Shown piece after piece: positions 24,333 through 34,096 of a stretch of DNA of 64,000 bases (position 1 is its first letter; the number at the start of each line of letters is the position of its first letter). The notes below the pieces were generated by a model. That model had not been told where the DNA came from, made no database searches, and saw only the letters and a list, made by a program, of their open reading frames with translations. The DNA comes from Balneolaceae bacterium (lineage in GTDB: Bacteria; Bacteroidota; Rhodothermia; Balneolales; Balneolaceae), in NCBI GenBank assembly GCA_034521495.1, contig JAXHMK010000018.1, forward strand, positions 1 through 64,000. The letters run 5' to 3'. The position numbers and the translations under genes were made by a program.

Positions 24333-26042
24333 ATGATTGAAGGAAGTTCGATAATATACTATGCGTTTTTAGCCGGGGCAGTGTTCGCCGGTGTGTATGT
24401 TTATTTCTTTTATGGTTTGAATGATTGGTTACGAAAGGTATATCGATCTGTTCTTTTTGTTGTGGGCCTCATTTTAGTGTATGGTGTAGTTTACCAATGG
24501 GGCATGGCCTACTTCGAAGGAATCGAAAAAAGTTACATTCACTCGCTTCAGGTAGTTATTGAATCCGTTACAACTGCGGGTTATGGTGGTGATGCGCCAT
24601 GGACCAGCGGCTTCATGAATTTTTTTGTGATATGGATGAATCTGACAGGTGTGATTATGGTATTTTTGGCATTCCCGCTTTTTGTGTTTCCAATGATTCG
24701 AGAGGCAATTCAACCACATCCGCCCGAGAGCATTGATTTTGAAGATCATGTTATTATCTGTTCCATTTCAAAAAGAGCATCTATTTTACAACAAGAGCTT
24801 CAATCGAAATCTATTCCGTATGTAATTGTTGATCTGGACGAGAAAGCCGTGATGGATCTGCATGAAAATGGAATTCCGGTTTTGCTGGGAAATCCCTCGG
24901 ATGAAGAGGTGCTGAAATCGGCCAACATTAGTAAGGCTCGTGCTTTAGTTGCTGATATGGATGACGAGAATAACGCTCTGATTTGTCTTGCAAGCCGATC
25001 ACTTAAAAATGAGTTAATTGTTTTAAGTGTGGCCACGGAGGAAAATATGATTCCTTACCATCGCTATGCTGGTGCGTCACAGGTAATACTGCCCCGACGG
25101 ATCTTGGGAAAAAGCCTGGCAGAACGTGTCATCGTATCGATAACCGAAGATTTACAGGGAGTAACCCAGTTGAGCGATGAATTAGAACTCACCGAAATTT
25201 TAATCGAACCAAATAGTGATATTGTTGGTAAAACCATTCAGCAGTCCCAGATTCGGGAGAGGTACGGGGTTAATATTATCGGTGCGTGGTTTTCAGGAAA
25301 TTTTGTATCCAGCCCCAAGCCCGATAAGGTTATAAACGAGCATACTATACTGCTTCTTGCGGGTTCTCACCAAAATCTGACCGAATTTCGTGCAAAAACG
25401 GTATCCAGGCAGCATGATGTTGAGGGGCCCGTAATTATTGCAGGATTAGGTGTTGTAGGCCAGACGATTTCAGAACTATTCAGGGAAAGAGATATCGAGT
25501 ATATAGTTGTCGATATAGCGGATAAAGAAGGTGTTGATATTGTTGGAGATATCACAAAGAAAGAAACATTGGAGAAGGCAGAAATTCACGACGCTTCTAC
25601 AATAATATTGGCTGTAAATGATGACCGATCGGCAATTTTTACAACACTTGTTTTACAGCAAATAAATCCAAAGGCAGAGATCATCGCACGCGTTAACGAT
25701 ATAGATAACATAGGAAAGGTATATCGGGCAGGTGCTGATTATGTACTTTCCTTACCCACAGTTACGGGACGAATGTTATTCTCGATGCTAATGGAAGACG
25801 ATGATATATTATCTACAGATACCCTATACGAAGTGGTGAGAATTGAAGCACCAAAATTAAGCGGCAAAACACTCAGTGAGGCAAATATTCGTGCTGAAAC
25901 CAGTTGTACGGTAGTAGCTGTTGAGAGAGATGGTGAGCTTATTTCTGAAATGCATCCGAACTTTGAAATCAAAAAAGATGATGAACTTATTGTAGTAGGC
26001 AGTGATGAAACGATCAATCAATTCAGGAAGAAATACAGCTAA
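24333..26042 (+). CDS. potassium channel with two TrkA/RCK modules
   Basis: 569 residues. The first 115 hold two membrane helices and a pore loop with selectivity filter TTAGYG near residue 80 (variant of TVGYG), hence a two-helix K+ channel. Two cytoplasmic RCK units follow, each with a TrkA-N Rossmann domain (HVIICSISKRASILQQEL near 140; VIIAGLGVVGQTISELF near 368) and a TrkA-C domain (about 285-360 and 490-569). A double RCK in one chain gives the full gating ring from four subunits. It stands alone, in the same direction as the cytochrome genes. Confidence 0.9.
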   Translation: MIEGSSIIYYAFLAGAVFAGVYVYFFYGLNDWLRKVYRSVLFVVGLILVYGVVYQWGMAYFEGIEKSYIHSLQVVIESVTTAGYGGDAPWTSGFMNFFVIWMNLTGVIMVFLAFPLFVFPMIREAIQPHPPESIDFEDHVIICSISKRASILQQELQSKSIPYVIVDLDEKAVMDLHENGIPVLLGNPSDEEVLKSANISKARALVADMDDENNALICLASRSLKNELIVLSVATEENMIPYHRYAGASQVILPRRILGKSLAERVIVSITEDLQGVTQLSDELELTEILIEPNSDIVGKTIQQSQIRERYGVNIIGAWFSGNFVSSPKPDKVINEHTILLLAGSHQNLTEFRAKTVSRQHDVEGPVIIAGLGVVGQTISELFRERDIEYIVVDIADKEGVDIVGDITKKETLEKAEIHDASTIILAVNDDRSAIFTTLVLQQINPKAEIIARVNDIDNIGKVYRAGADYVLSLPTVTGRMLFSMLMEDDDILSTDTLYEVVRIEAPKLSGKTLSEANIRAETSCTVVAVERDGELISEMHPNFEIKKDDELIVVGSDETINQFRKKYS

Positions 26043-26073
26043 GAGAATACGGTGCTTTTCTATTTTATTTTCA

Positions 26074-26220
26074 GAAGGCTTTGCAAAACCGTGGTTATTG
26101 GTCAATCTGAACTCGATTCAGATTCTCCATTCGTCTTTATAGCCAGTATCTGGAGATCCTGAATCCCCCGGAGGGATCCCCCGATGTTCAGGATAACGGT
26201 CAGAGTTTTGCAAATCCTTC
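26074..26220 (-). repeat. 147-bp MITE with 5-bp target duplication, copy 2
   Basis: Inverted relative to the copies at 5486 and 37555. Ends gaaggctttgcaaaac and gttttgcaaatccttc. Flanked by tttca on both sides (26069-26073 and 26221-26225). Lies 31 bp after the K+ channel stop codon. Confidence 0.9.
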
Positions 26221-26325
26221 TTTCAACTTTTGAGGTAGTATTGCCGGAAGTTTTATTTAAAATTGATCTCAATAATAAAGGGGTTAAATTACAGAAAAGA
26301 GAACATTTAACAGAGGAGAAGAGCG

Positions 26326-27516
26326 ATGGAAAAAAGCTATCCTCAAAAGACGACGCAATCGTTTGCAGTTATAATCATTTCTACATTTGTATTTTTTGCT
26401 TTCACTGCATTTAACGGATCTAACCCTGATTTTAACCAGACAACCGGCATTTCTCAGTCTGCACAAGGTGTTGATACAACGGTAACGGCTTCACCATTAT
26501 CAGGTAAAGAACTTTACATGCAAGCCTGTGCAAATTGTCATGGTGTGGATGGAAAAGGAGGATCAGTTAAACAGCTTGGCTTGCAAACTCCTCCGCCTGA
26601 TTTTACAGATTGTGACTTTGCAAGTCGTGAACCGGATGGAGACTGGATTGCCGTTGCACACCAGGGCGGCCCCGCAAGAGGGTTTTCAACAGAGATGCCG
26701 GCATTCGGAGAGGCAATATCGGTCGGGGAGCTTCAAAAAATTATGGATCATGTACGAACGTTTTGCAGGAATGACAACTGGCCACGCGGTGAATTAAACC
26801 TGCCAAGGGCGTTGGTTACCGAAAAAGCTTACCCGGAAGATGAAGCCGTTATTTCTTCTTTTATTGATGTGGAGAATGAAGGTGCTGTAATGAATGAGAT
26901 TGTCTATGAGCAGCGTTTTGGTGCGAGGAATCAAATTGAGATTGTTTTTCCTTTCGGCTATAGCCAGATGCCCGGGGGAAGCTGGAGCGGCGGACACCTC
27001 GGTGATATGGCAGTTGGCGTGAAGCGCGCTTTCTATCACAACTACAACAGTGGAACAATCCTCAGTTTAACCGGCGAAGTTATTCTGCCCACGGGAGATA
27101 CTGCAACTGGGTTTGGCAAAGGGACGACGGTTTTAGAACCATTTGCCTCTTTTGGTCAACTGTTGCCGGCCGGAGGCTTTTTGCACGTTCAGACAGGGTT
27201 GGAATACCCGGTGTTGCAAGATAAAGCAGAAAATGAAGCCTTTTGGCGAGCTGCTTTAGGTAAGAGTTTTAATCCAAATCCCTGGGGACGAACATGGTCG
27301 CCCATGGTTGAAATGCTCGGTTCGAGAGAGCTGGAATCCGGCGCTGAAATTCATTGGGATATCGTGCCTCAAATGCAAATCACTCTTAATAAGCGACAGC
27401 ATATCATGCTAAATGTTGGGTACAGAATACCGGTAGATGACGCCGGCAGAGAATCTCAGTTTATGGTTTACATTTTATGGGACTGGTTTGACGGCGGTTT
27501 TTTTGAGGGATGGTAA
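26326..27516 (+). CDS. monoheme c-type cytochrome fused to a probable outer-membrane beta-barrel
   Basis: 396 residues. An export signal (about 11-35) leads to a class-I-like cytochrome c domain (about 60-150) with one heme site ACANCHGVDGKGG and a Met-containing distal region (STEMPAFGEAISVGELQ). From about 180 to the end the protein has alternating beta strands, many aromatics and a C-terminal aromatic residue (YILWDWFDGGFFEGW), the look of an outer-membrane barrel. A ribosome-binding site (AGAGGAGAAGAG) precedes the ATG. It is followed 54 bp later by a pentaheme cytochrome. An electron-transfer role across or at the outer membrane is inference. Confidence 0.8.
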   Translation: MEKSYPQKTTQSFAVIIISTFVFFAFTAFNGSNPDFNQTTGISQSAQGVDTTVTASPLSGKELYMQACANCHGVDGKGGSVKQLGLQTPPPDFTDCDFASREPDGDWIAVAHQGGPARGFSTEMPAFGEAISVGELQKIMDHVRTFCRNDNWPRGELNLPRALVTEKAYPEDEAVISSFIDVENEGAVMNEIVYEQRFGARNQIEIVFPFGYSQMPGGSWSGGHLGDMAVGVKRAFYHNYNSGTILSLTGEVILPTGDTATGFGKGTTVLEPFASFGQLLPAGGFLHVQTGLEYPVLQDKAENEAFWRAALGKSFNPNPWGRTWSPMVEMLGSRELESGAEIHWDIVPQMQITLNKRQHIMLNVGYRIPVDDAGRESQFMVYILWDWFDGGFFEGW

Positions 27517-27570
27517 TGCAGATGGGATTCAAAATGATATTCTTAATAGATTAATGAATGGGAGAACGAG

Positions 27571-29241
27571 ATGTATAAAAACCTGATAATCATTATATCA
27601 CTTCCAATTTTGACGATAGCTTTGAGCGTCAGTATTAATAACTTCCACGCGGATAACCCCGATCCTGTACCTCAAATTCACGGAATGGATCTCCCTAAGG
27701 CACAGCAGATGCTTTTTTCGACAGCTGATAATTGCATGAACTGCCATAACAATTTAGTATCGCCAGCCGGCGAGGATATATCCTTTGGAACGAACTGGCG
27801 TGCCAGCATGATGGCCAATTCTGCCAGGGATCCCTATTGGCATGCAGCTGTTCGCAGGGAAGTGATGGATCATCCGGAATCTCAGGCCGCTATTGAAAAT
27901 GAATGTTCTACCTGCCACATGCCGATGGCTCATACCCAGGCAAAAGCGATGGGACAAATGAGCCAGGTGTTTGCCAATCTTCCGGCCAATCAACCCTTAA
28001 CACAACAAAATATGCTGGCTGTGGATGGTGTATCCTGTACTACATGTCATCAAATAAAACCTGATAATTTCGGAGAGCGCGAAAGCTTTGTCGGTGGGTT
28101 CCTAATTGATACCGAAAAGCCGATGGGGCAGCGAGAAATTTACGGACCCTATCCCGTCGACCAGGGGCGATCAAAAATTATGCATTCCTCATCCGGCTTC
28201 CAGCAGGTTGAATCGAAACACTTGATAGAATCTGAGATGTGTGCAACCTGTCACACGCTTTACACTCATACATTGGGTCCCGGGGGAGAAGTGATTGGCG
28301 AGCTTCCGGAGCAAGTGCCCTATCTTGAATGGAAACACAGCAGTTTTGTGAATGATCAGAGTTGTCAATCCTGCCATATGCCGGTGGTAGAGGGAAGTAC
28401 GGAAATTGCGTCTGTTTGGGGACAACCCCGGGAGGAAGTATCAAAGCACACGTTCAAGGGCGGGAACTTCTTTATGCAGAGAATGCTCAATCGCTACCGG
28501 GATGAACTGGGAGTTCAGGCGTTGCCGCAGGAGATGGATGCCGCTATCAATCGAACCGTAGATCACCTACAGACAAAATCAGCTTATATTTCAATAACGA
28601 ATGCAGAGGTAGTTGGAGATGAATTAATTGCCGGGGTGGAGATCGAAAACCTTGCCGGGCATAAGCTTCCAACCGCATATCCCTCCCGAAGGGCATGGAT
28701 CCGTTTTACGGTATTAGATCAGAACGATAATGTAGTTTTTGAATCTGGTGCAGTCATGCCAAATGGTTCGATCGCGGGAAATGATAACGATCAGGATGGC
28801 AGCCGTTTTGAACAGCACTATTCAGAAATTACGGATGAAGACCAGGTTCAAATTTATGAAGCTATTCTTGCTGATCCGCAAGATGAAGTAACAACCGGGC
28901 TTTTAACGGCTATTCGATATATCAAAGACAACCGAATCCTGCCGAAAGGATTCGATAAATCCACGGCTGATGATGATATTGCCGTAAAAGGTTCTGCAGA
29001 TAATGATAATGATTTTGCGGGCGGCGGTGATAAAGTTCGATATAGGGTTAAGTTGGATAATTTGAATGGACCATTTCAGGTAACAGCCGAATTGTATTAT
29101 CAACCGATTGCCTACAGGTGGGCTCAAAATCTCGATTCGTACCAGGCATCTGAGACAAATCGTTTTGTTGGCTACTACAATTCAATGTCTGAGCAATCGT
29201 CTGTAGTACTTACCTCTACAAAAATGACAGTTACGAAGTAA
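27571..29241 (+). CDS. pentaheme c-type cytochrome (multiheme cytochrome family)
   Basis: 556 residues with an N-terminal signal (LIIIISLPILTIALSVSI). Five CxxCH heme sites: CMNCH (about residue 53), CSTCH (112), CTTCH (157), CATCH (224) and CQSCH (268). The second half (about 330-556) has no heme motif and looks beta-rich (AGVEIENLAGHKLPTAYPSR; VRYRVKLDNLNGPFQVTAEL). It is probably periplasmic or surface-exposed and works with the cytochrome-barrel protein upstream. Maturation needs the Ccm operon at 54.4-58.3 kb. Substrate not evident; nitrite, hydroxylamine or extracellular electron transfer cannot be separated from sequence. Confidence 0.88.
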   Translation: MYKNLIIIISLPILTIALSVSINNFHADNPDPVPQIHGMDLPKAQQMLFSTADNCMNCHNNLVSPAGEDISFGTNWRASMMANSARDPYWHAAVRREVMDHPESQAAIENECSTCHMPMAHTQAKAMGQMSQVFANLPANQPLTQQNMLAVDGVSCTTCHQIKPDNFGERESFVGGFLIDTEKPMGQREIYGPYPVDQGRSKIMHSSSGFQQVESKHLIESEMCATCHTLYTHTLGPGGEVIGELPEQVPYLEWKHSSFVNDQSCQSCHMPVVEGSTEIASVWGQPREEVSKHTFKGGNFFMQRMLNRYRDELGVQALPQEMDAAINRTVDHLQTKSAYISITNAEVVGDELIAGVEIENLAGHKLPTAYPSRRAWIRFTVLDQNDNVVFESGAVMPNGSIAGNDNDQDGSRFEQHYSEITDEDQVQIYEAILADPQDEVTTGLLTAIRYIKDNRILPKGFDKSTADDDIAVKGSADNDNDFAGGGDKVRYRVKLDNLNGPFQVTAELYYQPIAYRWAQNLDSYQASETNRFVGYYNSMSEQSSVVLTSTKMTVTK

Positions 29242-29252
29242 AGGCTCCAAAC

Positions 29253-29286
29253 CTGGCACAAGTGTTCAGCGGAGCGTGACTTGTAC
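29253..29286 (-). repeat. REP hairpin, copy 4
   Basis: ctggcacaagtg...ttcagcggagcg...tgacttgtac, inverted relative to copy 6. First of two tandem REPs between the pentaheme cytochrome and the RAYT gene. Confidence 0.8.
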
Positions 29287-29293
29287 CCCAAAC

Positions 29294-29328
29294 CTGGCGC
29301 AAGTGTTCAGCGGAGCGTCACTTGTGCC
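29294..29328 (-). repeat. REP hairpin, copy 5
   Basis: ctggcgcaagtg...cacttgtgcc, in tandem with copy 4 (41-bp spacing) and 108 bp upstream of the RAYT start. Confidence 0.85.
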
Positions 29329-29435
29329 ACTCACGCCCCTGCCTGTCTTAACTTCCCCACCCATCGAACTTGCGCTATTCAAGAGATAAATGTATTTATC
29401 TTAAATGGTCAGACTAACGATCAGAGGAGAGAACA

Positions 29436-29984
29436 ATGAGCAGAAAATACAAATTCTATGACTCAAAGAAGCCCCACTTCGTAAGCTTCGCCATCGTCAA
29501 CTGGATCGACTTGTTTACAAGGAAAGATTATGTTGATATCGTAACGGAGAGCATGTCGTATTGTATTCAAGAGAAAGGACTGATATTGAATGCCTGGTGT
29601 ATTATGACCAATCACGTGCATCTGATGATCCGATCGGAACAGAATTTGTTGTCCGATATCATGAGGGACCTGAAGAAGTTTACTTCTTATAAACTATATT
29701 CTACAATTCAAGAGCATCCGCAAGAAAGCCGGAAGGAGTGGCTCTTATGGATGTTTGAACAGTCTGGGCAGGCAAATGAAAATAACAAGAACATTCAGGT
29801 TTGGCAGCAGCATAATCAACCGATTGAACTGGACACGAATGAGAAAATTGATCAACGGTTGGAGTATTTACATATGAACCCGGTAAAAGCCGGATATGTC
29901 ATCAAGCCGGAAGATTGGGTGCATAGCAGTGCCCGACAGTATGCAGGATTGGAGGATCGGTTTGATCTGGAGCTGATTGAATAG
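29436..29984 (+). CDS. REP-associated tyrosine transposase (RAYT, Y1/HUH type)
   Basis: 182 residues. The HUH metal motif NHVHLM is near residue 58 and the catalytic tyrosine is in YLHMNPVKAGYV near residue 145, with the usual RAYT C-terminus (EDWVHSSARQY). RAYTs cut single-stranded REP hairpins at their foot and spread them in the genome. Two REPs lie upstream in one orientation and one downstream in the other, the arrangement of a RAYT-REP module. The gene is preceded by a strong ribosome-binding site (AGAGGAGAG) and looks intact. Confidence 0.92.
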   Translation: MSRKYKFYDSKKPHFVSFAIVNWIDLFTRKDYVDIVTESMSYCIQEKGLILNAWCIMTNHVHLMIRSEQNLLSDIMRDLKKFTSYKLYSTIQEHPQESRKEWLLWMFEQSGQANENNKNIQVWQQHNQPIELDTNEKIDQRLEYLHMNPVKAGYVIKPEDWVHSSARQYAGLEDRFDLELIE

Positions 29985-30001
29985 TTGCCGGAAGTAGAAA
30001 A

Positions 30002-30036
30002 GGCGCAAGTGACGCTACGCTGAACACTTGCGCCAG
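30002..30036 (+). repeat. REP hairpin, copy 6
   Basis: GGCGCAAGTG and CACTTGCGCC arms around a 13-base loop, ending CAG, 18 bp after the RAYT stop codon and inverted relative to copies 4 and 5. Confidence 0.85.
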
Positions 30037-30147
30037 TGGATTAAAAAATTGCGATTTATTGAAGGCATTCATTTCTTAGCATGATAAAGCAACTTCTCCT
30101 ATTCAGGGTATTTATGATTCCACCATGCGGGCTGATCCTTCAGGTAT

Positions 30148-32685
30148 TTATCGAACCAAGAGATAATACTCGATTTCCATAAGCTTGTATTTGTTGTAAT
30201 CCAGAATGTGGTGGTCTTGTCCTTCTACCTGAACGAGAGCTGTTTCCTTTCCAAGAAGTTTGAGTGCCGTGTACATTTGATAACTTTCTCCGGGCGGCAC
30301 GTTTGTGTCCGCAGCACCAGTCACAAAGAGAAGAGGAGTTGTAACCTGATCCGCTGAATAGAGCGGACTTTGATCAACATAAACTTCTTCGTTGTTCCAG
30401 GGGAACGAGTTCGCGGCAGCCACAGAATTATATTGGAATCCCCAGTAACCCACGCCCCAATAACTGGCGATATTGCTGATTCCCGCATGGCTTACGGCAG
30501 CAGTAAACAGATCTGTTTCGGTCATCAGGAGCATCGTCATAAATCCGCCATAGGAAGCTCCAATGGCTCCCACATTTTCGCGGTCAGCATATTCGTGTTC
30601 ATCCAGGAATTTGTTCACGCCGTTGATAATCTCACCTGAAACGATTTTACCCCAGTCATTTACATGAAGGGCAGAGAATTCCTGTCCGTACCCGATGGCT
30701 CCGCTCGGCTGCATCACATAAACGATGTACCCTTTTGCAGCATACAGCTCTTTGGGGTAACGTCCTCCAAATGCCCGGCTGACCGGAACCGTGCCCCCGT
30801 AGTAGTACGAGATGACAGGATATTTTTGATTGGGATCAAAATCAGGAGGATAGTAGATCACTCCGTCGATTTCAGTTCCGCGATCATTTGTGAAGGTCCA
30901 CGTTTCATGATCGCCAAACTCAACATGTGCAAAATGCTCTTCGCCGGGATAGCGCAGCAATGTAGACTCATCCTGTTCAACATCATATGAATAGACCTGA
31001 ACCGGCTGAGAAATTCCCGTGCCCGAATAGACCGCAACGCTGCCATCACTGGAAAAATCTACATCAGAAACTACATCCAGTTCGGTAGATAATTTTGTGA
31101 ATCGTGATCTTCTCACATCATATTTATAGAGCGTCTTAAAAGATCGATCCGTAGTTAAAAAGTAAATCGTATTTGAATTTTCTCTCCAAATCGCACTGTC
31201 GATGGAAGGTGCAAAATCTCGTGTGATCGGGGTCACATCGGCAGATTCGATATTGTAGAGATATGCCTGGTTGTCAAAATCATTTGGAATCGTACCCTCA
31301 GGAACATTCACGCCTTTGTCACCAAACATATTTGGACCGCCAGTAAACAGGATCGTTTCTCCATTAGGTGAAAACTGACCACTTCCACCAAAACCGGCTG
31401 AGAAAAGTGAATCGGTTTTCATGGTTTCCAGATCCAGTAGTTGATATTCGGTGACATTATAAGGCCGTTGGGAATAATCGATGTGAGTACGTGAGAAGAG
31501 AAGTTTGTCACCGTCCGGGCTGATATCATGAAGCGTAGTTGTGAGCCTCCCCGCCGTAAGTCGTTGTGTTGTCCCGTTCGGTACGTTCAGCCTGTATAGA
31601 AAATTTCGGGAGTCAAAACCAGGGCGTCGTGCTTCCATCTCTTCCAACAGCTCCACTCCGGAGTCATCCGATTCCGCTTGCTCAGAAACAGAATAGATGA
31701 TAAAAGTGCCATCCGGGGACCATTCGTAGCTGCCAAAGTTTTCAACATCTTTCAAAAGCCGCTGCTGAGATCCGTTTTCCAGATCAGAAAGCCAAAGTGA
31801 TGTTTTTTCATCTTTCGATTCTGTGTAAGTGAACCTTTTTCCCTTCGGTGCCCATTCAAGGCTTCCAAAATTTTCCACTCCTTTGTATTCGCGATAGAGA
31901 TCTCCGGTGTCTGTTTCCAGGATTTCAAGCCATGAATCGCCGTTTCCGTCAGGTGGAGCCGGCTTGTGAATTTGAATCGCTGCGAGGGATCCATCGGCCG
32001 AAATACCAAGGCTATTTACAGACGGTTGATTGGAAAGGGTTTCCAGGTTAAGATACTTGTTGGGATGCAGTGATTGCGTGATCTCTGCTTTATCTTTAGT
32101 AGATAAGGTGGCTGAAAGATTGAGAGAAGCCCGGGAACTCGGATCATATACCGACCGGATCAATATTTGATGCTTGCCTTGTTCGAGTACCAGGGAATGG
32201 CTGTGAGAACCGGCCTCTTGTATAATATGTTGACAGCTTACTTTTTGTGCTTTCTCCTCCCCATTCACATACAATTTAAAAGGGTGATGACTTTCAATTC
32301 TTAACGTGGCCTCTGTAAACTGATTCGCATCCAGGTAGAAAGCGGACCAGTAGTTCTTGGGAATATCATCATTATCGGTTTCCAGCTTAAGTGTGTCAGC
32401 CTGAACGTATCGCCATTCCAATTCCATATTTTGAGACCAGTCCACCATCCTGCCCTCTTCAGGGCGCCAATCTGATACATCAACCGGTTCAAAGTCCAGC
32501 AGATCAGAGATGGTATAGGTTTTATCCTTAATATTCTTCTGATCATGATAGACAGGCATCTCTGTTTCAACAGGCCCGAGTATCAGCCATTCAGAAATTG
32601 TTAGCCGGTTATCTTGTGCCAGGGCAGATGTGACAGTTAAAAGAATAAAGGAAAGGGTGAGTACGAAGAATTTCTTTAAACTCAT
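30148..32685 (-). CDS. S9-family prolyl oligopeptidase-like serine peptidase
   Basis: 845 residues with a Sec signal (MSLKKFFVLTLSFILLTVTS, then ALA). An N-terminal beta domain with jelly-roll-like start is followed by a WD40/PD40-type propeller (repeated APKGKRF, SPDGTFI, SPDGDKLLFS and SPNGETILFTG). The C-terminal alpha/beta hydrolase carries the triad: Ser in GASYGGF near 710, Asp in GAADTNVPP near 788 and His in EGQDHHIL near 822. It probably degrades short peptides in the periplasm. It is convergent with the RAYT gene. Longer than a minimal DPP4-type enzyme because of the extra N-terminal domain. Confidence 0.92.
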   Translation of the reverse strand: MSLKKFFVLTLSFILLTVTSALAQDNRLTISEWLILGPVETEMPVYHDQKNIKDKTYTISDLLDFEPVDVSDWRPEEGRMVDWSQNMELEWRYVQADTLKLETDNDDIPKNYWSAFYLDANQFTEATLRIESHHPFKLYVNGEEKAQKVSCQHIIQEAGSHSHSLVLEQGKHQILIRSVYDPSSRASLNLSATLSTKDKAEITQSLHPNKYLNLETLSNQPSVNSLGISADGSLAAIQIHKPAPPDGNGDSWLEILETDTGDLYREYKGVENFGSLEWAPKGKRFTYTESKDEKTSLWLSDLENGSQQRLLKDVENFGSYEWSPDGTFIIYSVSEQAESDDSGVELLEEMEARRPGFDSRNFLYRLNVPNGTTQRLTAGRLTTTLHDISPDGDKLLFSRTHIDYSQRPYNVTEYQLLDLETMKTDSLFSAGFGGSGQFSPNGETILFTGGPNMFGDKGVNVPEGTIPNDFDNQAYLYNIESADVTPITRDFAPSIDSAIWRENSNTIYFLTTDRSFKTLYKYDVRRSRFTKLSTELDVVSDVDFSSDGSVAVYSGTGISQPVQVYSYDVEQDESTLLRYPGEEHFAHVEFGDHETWTFTNDRGTEIDGVIYYPPDFDPNQKYPVISYYYGGTVPVSRAFGGRYPKELYAAKGYIVYVMQPSGAIGYGQEFSALHVNDWGKIVSGEIINGVNKFLDEHEYADRENVGAIGASYGGFMTMLLMTETDLFTAAVSHAGISNIASYWGVGYWGFQYNSVAAANSFPWNNEEVYVDQSPLYSADQVTTPLLFVTGAADTNVPPGESYQMYTALKLLGKETALVQVEGQDHHILDYNKYKLMEIEYYLLVR

Positions 32686-33157
32686 TGATGAATAATTTAG
32701 AAACTGTGATTAGAAATAGAAAATGAATTAATAGATGATATAAAGACGAAATAACAGAAATAGATGACGGCGAAAACGTCAAATCATAATCAAAAACTTA
32801 TATTGAACTGGTTTTTATTTTATTAAACATAACGCTTTTACCGGCTGAAGAACTTTTAAGCGTCCTTTTTGAGGACTTTCTTAAAGAGATCGTGACGATT
32901 GCCCAACTCGGGCAAAGGACTTCCGCTCTTCCTGTCTGCCGAAGCCTCGGCAGAGGTAAGCTTCAGACGCTTCTCCCATGAAGATCCCTGGCGGGCAAGG
33001 ACACTTTTTTGGTCAACCGATAAACACGTTAACTATACTTAAATATACCATTTAATAAACTTTCTGTCTGTATATGAGGTTGTAAAAAGGAACGTTTTAC
33101 AACTAATAATACTTTAACATTAAACAATATAAATTTTGAATAACTGTAATTAATATC
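32686..33157. other. intergenic region with hairpins
   Basis: 472 bp between divergent genes; no gene seen. Hairpins: TCTGCCGA-agcc-TCGGCAGA at about 32935-32954, and an imperfect tttaag...cttaaa stem near 32866-32896. AT-rich DNA at 33010-33150 probably holds the promoter of the dioxygenase-like gene. Confidence 0.5.
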
Positions 33158-34096
33158 ATGAAATACAAAGACAAAGGAATACATCACATCTCAGTCATCT
33201 CAGGCGATGCGCAAACGAACGCTGATTTTTATGTGAATAAACTCGGTTTACGAATGGTGTTGAAGTCCGTAAACCAGGATGATCCCGGAACCTATCACCT
33301 GTTTTATGCGAACGCTGAAGGGGAGCCCGGATCGAGTATCACATTTTTTCCATGGAAACGAGCCGTGAGATCCAAAACGGGTACAGGAGAAGTAGAGCGA
33401 ATCTCATTTTCCGTTCCGGTGGATTCTATTTCATACTGGCAGAAACGGTTTGATGATTTGGATATTCCGGCAGGTGGACCCTTTGAGCGGTTCGGCAGAA
33501 AAGTACTGCCATTTGAAGATCCCGATGGATTGACGTTGGAGATTGTTGAAGATAACCGATCCAAAGATCTGCCGGGCTGGAAAGATGCAGATGTTCCGCT
33601 CGACAAAGCGATCCGCGGATTCTGGGGAGCGAATCTCCTGCTTTCACAAACGGAAGAAACAGCGGAAATTTTGACAGATATTTTAGGATTTAAGAGGGTG
33701 GAGGATTCAGGAAATCAAACATTATATGAAACCGGAAGTGATCTTGGTCATTCTGTAATCCTGGAAAAAGCCGATGTGGTTCAATACGGCAAAACCGGCC
33801 GCGGAACGGTTCACCACTTAGCATTTCGAACGAAAGATGAAGAGCAATTACAAGAGTTCCGGCAAAAAGTCATCTCGAAAGGATTATCACCTACGAATAT
33901 TATTGACCGCCACGTGTTCAAATCCGTCTATTTCCAAACACCCGGCGGCGTTCTCTTCGAAATGGCAACAGACGGACCGGGATATCAATCCGTGGCATCC
34001 AGTGATGAAAAAATGGGACAGGAACTCTTCCTGCCGAATTTCCTTGAACCGAAACGTGATATAATTGAGCAAAGGCTGGAACCAATTGAGGTGTAA
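33158..34096 (+). CDS. ring-cleaving dioxygenase-like protein (two VOC domains, MhqO family)
   Basis: 312 residues with two vicinal-oxygen-chelate modules. Module 1 starts GIHHISVISGDAQTNADFYV and ends near DGLTLEIVEDN; module 2 holds TVHHLAFRTKDEEQ and GVLFEMATDGPG. The His and Glu metal ligands of the family are present. MhqO/MhqE-type relatives act on hydroquinones or catechols and are induced by quinone stress. The substrate is not readable here. Single gene, with no MarR-type regulator next to it. Confidence 0.88.
   Translation: MKYKDKGIHHISVISGDAQTNADFYVNKLGLRMVLKSVNQDDPGTYHLFYANAEGEPGSSITFFPWKRAVRSKTGTGEVERISFSVPVDSISYWQKRFDDLDIPAGGPFERFGRKVLPFEDPDGLTLEIVEDNRSKDLPGWKDADVPLDKAIRGFWGANLLLSQTEETAEILTDILGFKRVEDSGNQTLYETGSDLGHSVILEKADVVQYGKTGRGTVHHLAFRTKDEEQLQEFRQKVISKGLSPTNIIDRHVFKSVYFQTPGGVLFEMATDGPGYQSVASSDEKMGQELFLPNFLEPKRDIIEQRLEPIEV

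Noticed and set aside
29253-29328. Possible CRISPR because of two tandem near-identical repeats
   Set aside because: Only two units, each a hairpin of the REP family found elsewhere singly, next to a RAYT; there are no spacers or cas genes.
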